Shown here in pieces: positions 52,106-63,394 of a stretch of DNA of 64,000 bases (position 1 is its first letter; each line of letters starts with the position of its first letter). A program made the position numbers and the translations under genes. The notes under the pieces are model-generated. The model was not told where the DNA came from, searched no databases, and worked only from the letters and a program-made list of their open reading frames with translations. The DNA is taken from contig CM073550.1 of NCBI GenBank assembly GCA_037074615.1, positions 13,162,001 through 13,226,000 on the forward strand, written 5' to 3'. Source of the stretch: Leucaena leucocephala (taxonomy: Eukaryota; Streptophyta; Magnoliopsida; Fabales; Fabaceae).

Positions 52106-53416
52106 AGAAGAAGAGAGGATGACAATATAACCTGCGAAAGTAACTTCCTTCTCTTTTCGCTCCTTCCAGTCAGCTTCTTCTCTGCAGTGACGTGAGAAAG
52201 TGAAGCACCGAACCTGAAAATTTCGTGTTTTATATTTTTGGCAAAAACAATTGAAAATATTAATTCCGAAAATGCGGTTCACAACAAATAAAATTCTGCC
52301 ACTTGGTGGTTAGGTGGATATCCGGGTTCCAGAGCTTCAATGCCTTTGAATCCACGTGAATCTAATCGGCACTATAATGAAAGTCTTGACCCACCATTCC
52401 TAAATCTCACACTCAAAAAATAAGCGGAAAAAGAAAAAGGAATGCTTAGCTAATTGGAAGACTTCAATCTATTGATTGATTAATTCAGATAAAATATTAT
52501 AATTACTTTAAAAAGTATTGAACTTGATAAGATTGATAATTACGTTGATTAATCAATAAAATCTTACGTAGATAAATATTTAAATTATTTAAATATAATA
52601 TTATAGATTTAAATTAAATATTTTAATGATATTTATATTTTGGAAGAATTAATATTTAACTTTTAACTAGAAGTTAATACATAAAATATCGTAGATTAAT
52701 TGCATTTATAAAATTATTAATTAATATCTACCTTTTAAATTAAAAAATAAAAAATAGAGGATATTATGAGTATCTTGATAAAAAAATTTATTCAGATATC
52801 AATATTATTTTGTTAACATAATTGTTTGACTTATAATAGCTTTTTTTTTCTATGATAATGGACTCATAATAACTATTGACTTGTGTATATCCATATTATA
52901 TTTCTATATTTTAAAGGATAATTCTCCTAATATAATTTCTTTATTTATTATCCAATTCAAAATTTTGTTTATGAAACTTCAAATTTCTTTTACTCATAAG
53001 AATTTGATGCCTTAAATTTATGTTGTTGATGCACAATTCATCCCATCAATTGTGTTTCTCGTTTACTAATCTATTTTTTTACACAAGTTGTTTATTCTAT
53101 TTTATATATATTATATAAATTTTGACCTTTCAAGTCTACTCTTTTAGTCTTTTAAATGATAAAAAAATAATTCATATTTTTATTAAATTATAAAAAATAA
53201 TATTTAAGATAGAAAAATATTTGAGAGAATAACATTTATAGTTTAAAATATATAGAATTAAAATTAAAATTAAAATAAATTTAAGATACAAAAATTTATA
53301 TGAACCCTTTTATATATCACAAAAAAATCTTCAATTTCCAATTTGATTTAACAATCTTTAATTTAAATTAAAATATGAATAAAATATTAAATCTGAAGTA
53401 AACTTTCAATCAATTA

Positions 53417-53420
<4 letters not shown>

Positions 53421-53466
<46 letters not shown>
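53421..53466. repeat. (TG)n microsatellite
   Basis: About 23 TG units with one TTTG interruption. Potentially polymorphic. Confidence 0.9.
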
Positions 53467-53966
53467 ATTGTAACACCCCATATGAGGTTTAAACCTTTGT
53501 TTTCATATCACCTCAGCGTAACATTCTTTAATTTCTTACTTGAGGTATAACTGAGTTTCTACCTTTATAATCCTAAATTATTAGTTTAACCCAAACATAT
53601 TTAAAATAGTTTCTAATAATCAATTGTTATATTACATTCAATTTTTAATATAAAATTTATTTAATTAATTTAGATTAATTAATAAAATTAATTATAATAA
53701 TTATATATTAATTTTTTTAAAATAAACTATTTAATCATATATATTTGAATTATTTTTAATATAAATCTCTATTAATATATGTAATCATATAGGAATATTA
53801 TAGAAAAAAATTATAATTTTAAGAGATAAAGTTTATTGGGATATTGTATTTAAAACTAAAATAGATTTTTTTATATAATTCTTATATTTAGAATTGAAGA
53901 GAATATTATTTGATTGAGAATCTATTATTGACACTGGAAATCCAAATACACTCTAAAAAGTTAGTG

Positions 53967-53973
53967 TCAATTA

Positions 53974-54005
<32 letters not shown>

Positions 54006-54021
54006 GAAGAAGAAGAAGAGC
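53967..54021. repeat. (ATT)n followed by (GAA)n compound microsatellite
   Basis: About eleven TTA/ATT units run straight into AGAAGAAGAAGAAGAG. Confidence 0.9.
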
Positions 54022-57000
54022 AAGTGTGAAAAGGGAAGCTTCATTGCTTTAGACAAAACGCGTTATTATTATTAATAAAAAGTTTACATTTGTTGACCAA
54101 ATCTATGCATCAGAAAGAAAAAGTCCACCGCGTTTTCAAGTCATCGCCATTTCATTTTCTTCTTCTTTCAGTTAGACCAAAAAAATTCTGCAACTTTTGA
54201 AAAAAAAAGAAAGAAACAAAGAAGAAATTGAATTGTACAGTTTTATTTAAATATTTAGTAACATTAGTAGTTAATTATTTTATAAAAATGAAACAAATAT
54301 TACTCTTCCACTCTACAATAAAAATCACTTCTAGAAGAATTCTTTAATTCATATAATATCAGTCATTTAGAAAATAATTAATATTTATTTACTAATTCTA
54401 CCCCTATAAATAATATTTAAATGCCCTCTCATGTATTTTTCTCTCTCCATTAAAATCTTGCTAATTTAGTTGAAATGGTTTATATAAAGTTATAGACCGG
54501 AAGAAATATCACACATTGTACATATTCTTTTTTTTTTCTTTTACTTTCATGAGTGTTTTATAATGAAAGCTATGATGAACCATGAAAAGAATCTGTTTAT
54601 TATTAACTAAAATGTAAAAGAGTTGTACTTTTGGGCACTTTTGGATCTGGTTATATGTAAAAGGTTTGTTTATTTTTACACTGGCTTCCTTGTACATTTG
54701 ATATTCTATTTTTATTTATCCAAATTGTTAATTAACTGTTAAGTTTGACTTTTAATTTTTTTTACTAAATTGTCTATATTTATTATAAGAATTAATTAAA
54801 TATTTATATTGCCAAAGAAATTTATATAACCTAAAAATAATTTTAATACATGATTTTTTAGACTTTTTAATATATTATAAAATTTATTAATTTTAATTTA
54901 TTGTAAAATTTTATAATTATAATTTTTCATCTTAAATAACTATTTACAAAAATAAGAAAATAAAAACTTAGGAAAAAAAGGAAATAAAATATATTTTAAT
55001 ATAAATTTTGGAGATTTATTATGAATGGGTAAAATAGTCAAATAAAATTTATTCTAGTATAAATTGTAATTAAAAATTATGCTTTTAAAATCTTTTAAGA
55101 ATATTTCTTACAGTATTAAAATATAGATTAAACTATATGATTTTAAAATAAAAGAGATGTGTGTGTAATTAATGTATAACTATTTGACTCTTTTTTAAAT
55201 TAATAAATTTGTTCACCATACAAAAGAGACATGTTTCCCCATTTGTTATTAAGATAATACTTTATAATATATATTTTTTATATTTATTATTTTTTAGAAA
55301 AATTACTTATATTAATAATACTTTAATAATAATTAAATGAAATAGAATGATAAAATTAAAAAAGATAATTATTATATTTTAGATAAATACCTTATATTAA
55401 TTAACTTACTTAACGTCATTAATATAATTAAATTAGTTAAATATATTATTAGATATCTTAATTTTAAAGTTTGTGGATGTCTCTTCTATTATAAGTGTAT
55501 ACTAAAAATCAAACTCAAAATTTAGAGAAATCTAATAAAATTTTATACTGTTTGAGATTTAAATAGGACCCATTTATTATTAAATTTTGACTAGTAAAAC
55601 TAGTGGGATGAACTTAAGGGTCTGGTTGGTTTTCTATAGAAGAGTTTGAGAGCTTTTTGGTAAGTAATATTGTAAATTTCTTATAAGCGTTCTTTAACCT
55701 TTGAGGCTGTGCTCTCTAGCTTTGGTGGGGGACTGATACCGAACATACCTAAATTTTTTTGTACAAAAAAAGTGTAGGAGTTTTTTTGTAATATTAATCT
55801 GATTATATTATCAAGTATCTTAGTTTTAAGATTCGTAATTATCCCTTCCAGTATTAGTGTTTCTTTTAGGAATCGAATTTGAGATATAAAAGTATCTAGT
55901 GAGACTTTATACTATTAGACTAACTTTATATTGATAGTTTAGGAATATTTTAATTTTTTTATACTAACTATTGGAGTTAAAGAGCCCAAAGTTTTATAAA
56001 ACCCCTATTTTAATATTACCCTCTAACGGCAAACTCATGACACTTTTGTTTTTTCGTCCATTCTCTCTGTTTATATGTACTCCCTTGCATTGTAGATTAA
56101 AAATGAAACATCTCACACATATGATATTCATGCGGCTTTTTCAAAATATGTACTACCTCTTGTATTTTATATAAATTAAAAAAATTAATTAAATTAATTT
56201 ATTATAATTATTATGTGTTAATTTTTTTAAAATATCATATGTATCTAGATTACCCTTAAAAAATTTATTTAATATATACAGTCATATAGAGATATTTTTA
56301 TGAGAAAATTATACTTCGGGAGACAAAAAGAATTAAAATATTATAATTAAGATCAAGATAAATTATTTATCTAGCTCTTATTTCTATAAGAGTTTTTTTC
56401 TTAAGTATATTAAAAATTATGGGGTGCATGATAGTTTCAAAAATATGTATACACACACACATAATAGACCATTATGTGATAACATGTGGTAATTTTACTA
56501 GTTTGGTTTGTGAAAAAATCTAAATTAATTAAGGGGGTTATATGAAGAGAATTCTAATTTAATTTTAAAAGAAGTTATTGAGATATAATTTAATATTTAA
56601 AAGTGTGGGGGTGCTTAGCATAGGAGTGACTTAAAAGATTTGATTTGTAGAATTATGTGTTTGTTTGTCTTATTTTATAATTATAAGGTTAATGAGTTAT
56701 AATTAAAAATTAATTAAGTGGAGGCTTTATTATTTTTTATTGACAATAAATTTTTTTATTATTAAACTTTATATATGGCTTAACATAAGCATTATAACGG
56801 AAGTATAAAAATTTAATCATTTATCTATTAGAAAGATAAATATGTTTAATTTTTATAATATTATTATTTGTGGGTATATATTTATCTTAGTATAAATATA
56901 TATGATGTGAATACATATTGTAATGTTCTACTGCTTTAAATTTGAGTTTGAAAGCATTGATGAATTAAATATGGTTTTGGGAATTAAAATCATAAATAAA

Positions 57001-57619
57001 TAGTAATAATATATCATGTTGAGATATATAGTAAAGTTTGTTATCGAGAGTAATCTAATTTTTCTGTTGCTTGAAATAAACATTTTGAAGATATACAAAT
57101 TTTATTTAAAATTTTTATTATTTATGGGTATATTTATCTTAAAGTAAATATACATGATTATTGTGAAAATATATTAAATTTTTATTATGTTATTTTAAAT
57201 ATGAGATTGAAATAATTGATCAACTAAATATGATTTTGGGTGTTGAAATCATAAAAAAATATATCATTTTCAAAAGTATTTTAAAGTTCAATTTTGAGAA
57301 CAATATACAGTATGAATATTCTTTATGATGATAACACATTGTTGGAGAGTGTTCAATTTTTTTATACACAAATTATGAGAATTTGGTACAATCGAGTATA
57401 CATACATAAAGATCCAATCTCATAAGGAGAATGAAATATTTGAGGAGTACCATAACTGTTGGTATCATGTATGGTAAATTCTCGTTGTATTAAAATATAT
57501 GGATATTGAGTGATAATTTATCTTGAGTTTATTACTTTATAGATTGAGCATATATACTTATTGCCTAAGCAATGAATATTGGAATACTGTAATAAGGTTA
57601 TTGAAATACCTTAAATGCA

Positions 57620-58880
57620 CAATAAATTATGGTATACATTATAGTGGGTTTATCGCTGTATTAGAATGATACAGTGATGTGAATTGGATCTTATATTCAA
57701 AAAGGTTAAAATCTACTAATGGTTATGCGTTTATCCTTGGTGGTGGTGCAGTTACATGAAAGTTATCTGAGCAAAAAATTCTAACCAAAACCTCAAGAGA
57801 TTATAAATTTATTGCTATCGAATTGGCTGGTAGTGAGGCTAAATGGTGGAAAACCTTTTAGCAAATATTTTAATATAAAACTAATACTTAGTGTTGATGA
57901 ATTGCATTTGTCAAATGTCACTAACCTTTGTTAAGGATAATAAAGATGTGCAACACTTAAAGTTAATAAATTGTGTTTGCTAAATAGCAATAATCTTTGT
58001 TAAGGATAACAACGATATACAATACTTACACTTGATGAATTGTGTTTGTCAAATGGCAATAACATATGTTTATGAGAATAAAAATGAGCAACCCTTATTG
58101 TTAATAAGTTATAATTGTGAAATAACAATAAATATTGTTAAGAGAACAATGGTGCAATCATTTGAGATACTATGAGAAAAAGTATGTTTAAAAATTGTGG
58201 AGTTATCTCAATCAATTTTGGTGAGGTCAAAAATAAACTTATTGGATCCGTTAACAAAACCCTTAGGGAGAAAAACTTATTGATATATCAAGAGAAATAG
58301 GACTAAAGTCAATTAATAATGATAGTGATGACAACCCAATATTTGTGATTGGTGATCCATGAAGAAGGTTCAATGGGTAAGAATAAGTCGCTTGTTAGTT
58401 CTACTAGTATTAAAATATTATTACTGGTCATTTCCTATGGCGTGCGAGAAAGTATTATATTGCATAGAGGAGGGTGAGCAAATGATCTTAATGATTTCAA
58501 ATCCTACGGGATGGTATATTATGTGCAGATACACTTAAAAAAATTCACATATATGAATAAGGGGTGTGGGCCATTCTTATGAGATTGTGGCGAAATCTCT
58601 AAAGCATTCTTTAAAAATATGACACGTGCATGGCCGCCTAACGTGCAAAATGGCTTGGTAAATCGTGGAAATATAGGGGTATAATCTGGTTGTTAGTATT
58701 TATACACCCAAAAGGTGTTACTTCATAATCCATAGGATCATTGGCATCTTTATGTACTAAGTATTATTGGTTTAGGTTTGATTTATAGTCTAAATGACCA
58801 CTGGATACAACGATTATATCTATGTGTATAACTCAGCTAATAATGCTTCTTTGACACATGTAGGGGATTGTTGGAAGTAT
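57620..58880 (+). mobile_element. Ty1/copia 3' remnant: RNase H, tail and start of 3' LTR
   Basis: Readable copia RNase H pieces: YSDVNWILYS, STNGYAFILGGGAVT, then a stop where Trp is expected, then KFIAIELAGSEAKWW (57650-57860). Near 58160-58330 the C-terminal motif survives (KNCGVISINFGEV, then KTLREK), followed by a tail with NPIFVIGDP (about 58340-58362). A purine tract and LTR start (GTAGGGGAT then TGTTGGAAGTATTTTA) lie at 58860-58884. The upstream gag/pol and the 5' LTR were not found. Stops in several places; inactive. The 3' LTR end could not be placed. Confidence 0.75.
57893..58169. repeat. 69-bp tandem repeat, four copies, inside the copia RNase H remnant
   Basis: Units start at 57893, 57962, 58031 and 58101, sharing TTGATGAATTGTGTTTGTCAA and TTTGTTAAGGATAA cores. 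Unit length 69 (23 codons), one unit 70. It sits where an intact domain has a single copy of the DCQ-type active-site segment. Confidence 0.8.
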
Positions 58881-59639
58881 TTTAAATATTATGAAAACGT
58901 GTATTAAAGAAAGAAATATCTTTCTCATATAAGTTTTGGTTGTGAAATGGTGTGTAAAAGAAAAAAATATATCTTTCTGACATAACTCTTAAATTTAAGA
59001 GACATATGTTTAAAATGAAGGTATCGTATCTTTCCACAATATATAAAAAATAATTGTTGATGAAAGATTTATAATATATAGTTGTTGAGTAAGAAAAGAA
59101 TATTATTGAGATATTTCTTCTTTTACATAACGTGTCACGTCAAGTTCTATCATCTTTCACCAGTTATATTATTTTGTCTTTTTATAAGAAGAGTTTATTT
59201 AATCCTAATAAATATCATTTTTTAATTTGATGAGGAGTTACGAAATATCTTTTAAAGATAATATCTTGAGACACAGCTCAAACTATATTCTTTGTGTTTG
59301 CACCTTCTTTACACACACAAATACACACATTTTTTAAACTTTCTTTAACTTATTTTTATTTCTTAGTCCTTGGTTGGTCAAGTGAAGCATACTCGAAGAT
59401 TTTGATTCCCTATTTTCAGGTTAGTATATGTTTAGTTTTAACTGAAAGTAGATTTCATGTATTCATAAAAACTCTTACAGATTTGCTAACTTATAGACCA
59501 GGATGGGTTATGTATATTTTTTTTACATGGAGTAGAAAATTGATTGTATTTTATAAACTTTGTGAACAATGCAGTTCTTTATATCGTATATATTTCATAT
59601 GTATGTTGATGTTGATAGTTGATTGTATTTCATATTTCT

Positions 59640-61200
59640 TATAGTTATATCTATAACTATATCTGGAACGTTTCTTGTTAATTTATGTTATTTCTTTTAT
59701 AAAAGACAAAATGATATTAAACTAATATAAGTTTACAAAAATTGCATATACTTCAGAACTTATAAAAGAACCAGAAAAACTGTCAAAACTGGATAAAAAA
59801 ATAAGCGAGCACATTCCGTGCTCATCAAGATGATAAGTACAGTGTGCTCATCATCTATCTCAACCATCTATATTGAATTTGGATGGTCCAGATTTAATCT
59901 AATTTAATTTTTAATTTTTAAATATTTTATATTCTAATAGTTGTAAAATTTAAAATAAAGATATTCTTATAACTGTCACTTTACTCAAAAATAAATTTAT
60001 CATTTACAAAATCACAGATTAAAACTTTTAAATTTAGACGGTTAAGAATAAATCTAGATTATTCAAATTTCCTCATAATAATGAGCACTTGCTCATCACT
60101 CAAAGAAATAGTACTAGCTAGTGCTAAATGTGGGAAAAAAAATTTAGAAAGCATTGCTAAAATTTTCTGCCACGTTAACTAGATTTATGAGTCTATAATG
60201 AAGGAGCCCTTGAGTGTTTGGAGAGAAAATCATAATCAGACTTTTGCCATAAAAATTCTTTTAAGGAGCAATCCCTATAATAGACAATTCCATAGAATAA
60301 TGTTTCTTTGAGTTTATAAAAGTAATTTTTAGACTGTCTAAAAAGTTATTTATTATATTCATATGGCTAAATTATATAAAATCTGATGAGCTTAATGCCA
60401 TATATAAACAAGTTTTTATGTTTAGGATATGAAGGAATAAGAGAAAAAGAACAAGAACAAGAAAAATCTCTAAGAACATTCTCATAGGTTTTTAAAATTG
60501 ACCAAGTTTGCAAATATTCATATTCCTTTTGATGCAAATATTTGTTCTTAAATATGCTATTGAAATCCTAGAACATGGCAGGTGTAGAGAGGAGGGGAGG
60601 GGAGCTTTTTTGTTCTTATGTGCTCCTCTCCCCTCCCTTAACTCCCCTCCAAAAGTGGGGGTTTTTGGAGGGGAGAGAATATTTTTGTCTCTTTTGGACT
60701 AAATTATCTTCAAGTATTTTTTAATATTCCAACTATACCCTTAAACCTTTTTTTTTTAATTTTTCTCACACCTAATTTTTTCTTTAATTACATAATAATT
60801 ATAATAAATTATAATAAAACTTAATAAGTATAATAAATTATTTATATATTATTTTAAAATATATAATAATTATAAAATTGATAAAAAATAATGTAACATA
60901 TTTTTTTTTAATTTTTATTATATATAAAAATGAGATAAAAAAATTTGAGATTTATAAATTAAAAAATAATAATTTTGATATGAATATTATAAATAAAAAA
61001 TAAATAAATTTAAATAAAGAGATAAGAGTATTTTTATCAACTTTTAATTAAGTCATATCCCCTCCCCTCCCCTCCTCTTCTAAACTAAACAAAAAATATT
61101 ATTCATTAACCTCTCTTATCTTTTTCTACCTTCTCTTAAATTAACCTAACCTCTCTCCTGAACCAAACAAAGCCTAATTATATCGCATATGAATGTATGT
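59640..61200. other. gene-poor interval with MITE-like repeats
   Basis: At about 59807-60105, GATGATAAGTACAGTGTGCTCATCAT at the left and AATGAGCACTTGCTCATCAC at the right form diverged inverted ends (MITE candidate). From 60588 to 61080 GAGGAGGGGAGGGGAG and its reverse complement flank an AT-rich core, another possible MITE with its outer end near 61170 (ACCAAACAAAGCC). No gene seen. Confidence 0.35.
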
Positions 61201-61203
61201 TAG

Positions 61204-62515
61204 ATGGCGGCAATTGGAGAGGTTGTGGCTACCCATGTCGCTGAATCATTGGCAGATAAAGCAATGCAGGAACTCAAATACTTGTGTTGTTACAAGAGCT
61301 ATGTTGATGACTTCGAAGAGGAACAAGAAGCAGAGTGCTTAAAGATATTGAAGAAGCTAAAGAAAGAAATAAGAATCAGATTGAGCATGAACTTGGACTG
61401 TGGTCAGATAGGGTCAATGATCTCATTCAAGAAGACACAACGAAAGAAGAAATGGTTTGGTTTTGTTACTAATTGCTTTTGGCAGTACAAGCGAGGCAAG
61501 GAGTTGGAAGGCAAGACGCAGAGGATGAAACAGCTAATCGAAAAGAGTAAATTCGCTCGTGTCGCACGTTCAACTGGGCTTCCAGGTATCGAGTTCTATT
61601 CTTCTCCAATTTTTATGCAATTTACGTATAGAAAGTTGCAATTTGGCAAACTTACAGAGGCACTGAAAGATGACAAGAAGTTTATGATCGGACTTTATGG
61701 GCTGGGGGGAACAGGGAAAACCACAATGGACGTAGAAGTAGGTTTTGATAAAGTCATCTTTAGTGTTGTCTCTAAGGATGCAAACTTGAAAAACATTCGA
61801 GACAACATTGCAAAACACTTAAATTTGACTTTCAATGAAGGAATGGATGAATCTGAACAAGCACAAAAATTGAGGAAAAGAATAATAGAAGGGGGAGAAA
61901 AAGTGCTTATAATACTAGATGACTTGTGGAAAGAGCTTACACTTCGAGATGTAGGGATTCCTCTTGGCCGTCCTGGCAAGAGTTGTGCAATTTTGCTAAC
62001 CACACGTGATTTAAGAGTTTGTAGAGATATGGGATGCCGTGAGACTATTGAATTTGAAGTCTTGAAAGAAAAGGATGCAGTTGATCTTTTCCTGTGCATG
62101 AGCCCTACAGAGGGTTCTTCCAATGATTTTAAGGATGTGGCTTTAGGTATTGTGAAGGAGTGTGGAAAATTACCGGTTGCAATTATAACAATGGCAAGAT
62201 CATTGAAATCTAGGCCCCTAAAAGAATGGGAGCAGTGTTTGAAAAGATTGCAGAATCATGAGCCAGTTCATGATGTTGACGAAGATTTAAAAGAGGCTTT
62301 TAATTCTGAGATTAAGCTATGATAATCTCAAGAATGAAAAGGCACGACAACTCTTCCTCCTGTGTTCTCTCTTCCCAGAAGATTATGAAATACCAATAGA
62401 ATTTTTAACTAGAATGGCAATAGGTCTTGGGCTTTGTGGAGATGCTAACAAATACTCTGTAGCAAGAAGTCATTTCACTCCAATTAAAAATGAGCTTATA
62501 GAACCACCGCTCATT
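61204..62515 (+). pseudogene. CC-NBS(-LRR) disease-resistance gene, frameshifted and truncated
   Basis: NLR immune-receptor relic. An open frame of 372 codons (61204-62322) contains a coiled-coil region, the NB-ARC P-loop GLGGTGKTT (residues 166-174), kinase-2 VLIILDDLW, RNBS-B CAILLTTRD and GLPL CGKLPVAI. At 62311 a one-base slip moves the family sequence to another frame (LRLSYDNLKNEKARQLFLLC, LFPEDYEIP), readable to about 62515, where homology stops at a SINE-like insertion. The MHD motif and LRRs are absent. In the coiled-coil part (about 61360-61450) the expected residues appear in a different frame (VNDLIQEDTTKEE), so two slips compensate and keep the frame open. Residues after GKTTM that family members have are also missing. 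Not expected to be a functional receptor. Confidence 0.8.
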
Positions 62516-62671
62516 TAGATCAACTGGTTAGGGGGTTGATCTAGTTTAATCAAGGGTCTTAAGTTTGAGACTGGGGCACGCAGCAAACTCAGGTGGTAGG
62601 GTAGCTGTCCGAAAGAGTCCTTCAATTCCTGATCTAGATTAATTTGAGGTCGTTGTTGTGCCTAACTTAAG
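62512..62671 (+). mobile_element. tRNA-derived SINE-like insertion
   Basis: Has an A-box-like TAGATCAACTGGTTAGG (tRNA consensus TAGCTCAACTGGTTAG) and, about 40 bp on, a B-box-like AAGTTTGAGACTGG (consensus GGTTCGANNCC), as in the tRNA-related head of plant SINEs. The 3' part ends around TCGTTGTTGTGCC. Homology of the NBS gene ends exactly at its start. The target duplication was not determined. Confidence 0.5.
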
Positions 62672-63147
62672 GCCTATTTGGATTAGCTTTTTTAGAATAT
62701 ATTCTGAGAAGAATAGATTCTGGGAAGAATAAATTTTGGAGAATAGATTTTGAAAATTGAGATGTTTGGATGATTAGTAGTAAAATCACTTTTCATATTG
62801 ATAAATTACCAAAAAATGTATGATTTGATTAAAAATATGAGAGAGGAGAGAGGGTAGAGAAGAAATAAGAGAGAGAAGAGAGGGGAGAGTGTAAAAAAGA
62901 GAGGAGATAGGGTGGAGGAGAGAGAGGAGAGAGAGTATAAGAAAAAGTAAGAGTAAGATAGTAATTGGATAATCCATAAGCTATTTCACTGTTCTAAAAG
63001 TTAGTTTCAGTAGCTTATTCAAAACTATAGTTTTAAACCATAGTTTTGGTTAAAATCACTTCTAGACAAATATAACTGTTTGTTTAAAATTTTCCCAAAT
63101 TAAGGTTTTGTCCAAAAGGGCTTTTCAAATCAAGGTTTCAAATAGGC
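62672..63147. mobile_element. MITE with GCCTATTTG ends
   Basis: Left end GCCTATTTGGATTAGC, right end GGTTTCAAATAGGC: 9-bp perfect terminal inverted repeat with weaker similarity further in. 476 bp, non-coding, GA-rich middle (62840-62940). Ends resemble PIF/Harbinger-type MITEs (GGCCTRTTTG). It follows directly on the SINE-like unit, so the two may be nested. Confidence 0.5.
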
Positions 63148-63267
63148 ATTTACTCATATTTTATGGGCTACATAGATTACCAATGAGTCAGTGAAACTGT
63201 TGAAGAAAAACTCTACAACTCCATCATATAATTCATACGTGGTAAGGGCTATTCTTCAATTAATCCT

Positions 63268-63294
63268 TTCATATATATATATATATATATATAT
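63268..63294. repeat. (AT)n microsatellite
   Basis: About 13 AT units between the MITE and the right-edge exons. Confidence 0.9.
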
Positions 63295-63394
63295 TATGTA
63301 GCAATGTGGTAGTGGAAATGTCTTCTAAGGTAAACTTGATGCATTCATTTTAGAATTAAATAGATGTCTTCTTGTTATTCATTCCCTTGTTTAG

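Larger units (their letters stand above)
52450..57600. other. gene-poor AT-rich interval with microsatellites
   Basis: No gene was supported. The stretch contains the TG and ATT microsatellites listed separately and two diverged direct repeats (about 55440-55560 and 55800-55930). Open frames are short and AT-driven. Confidence 0.45.

Noticed and set aside
59294..59644. Open frame of 116 codons on the plus strand
   Set aside because: Hydrophobic, AT-driven composition, no family motif, and it lies in the probable 3' LTR or flank of the copia remnant.
61695..62123. Open frame of 142 codons on the minus strand
   Set aside because: Antisense shadow of the NB-ARC coding sequence.
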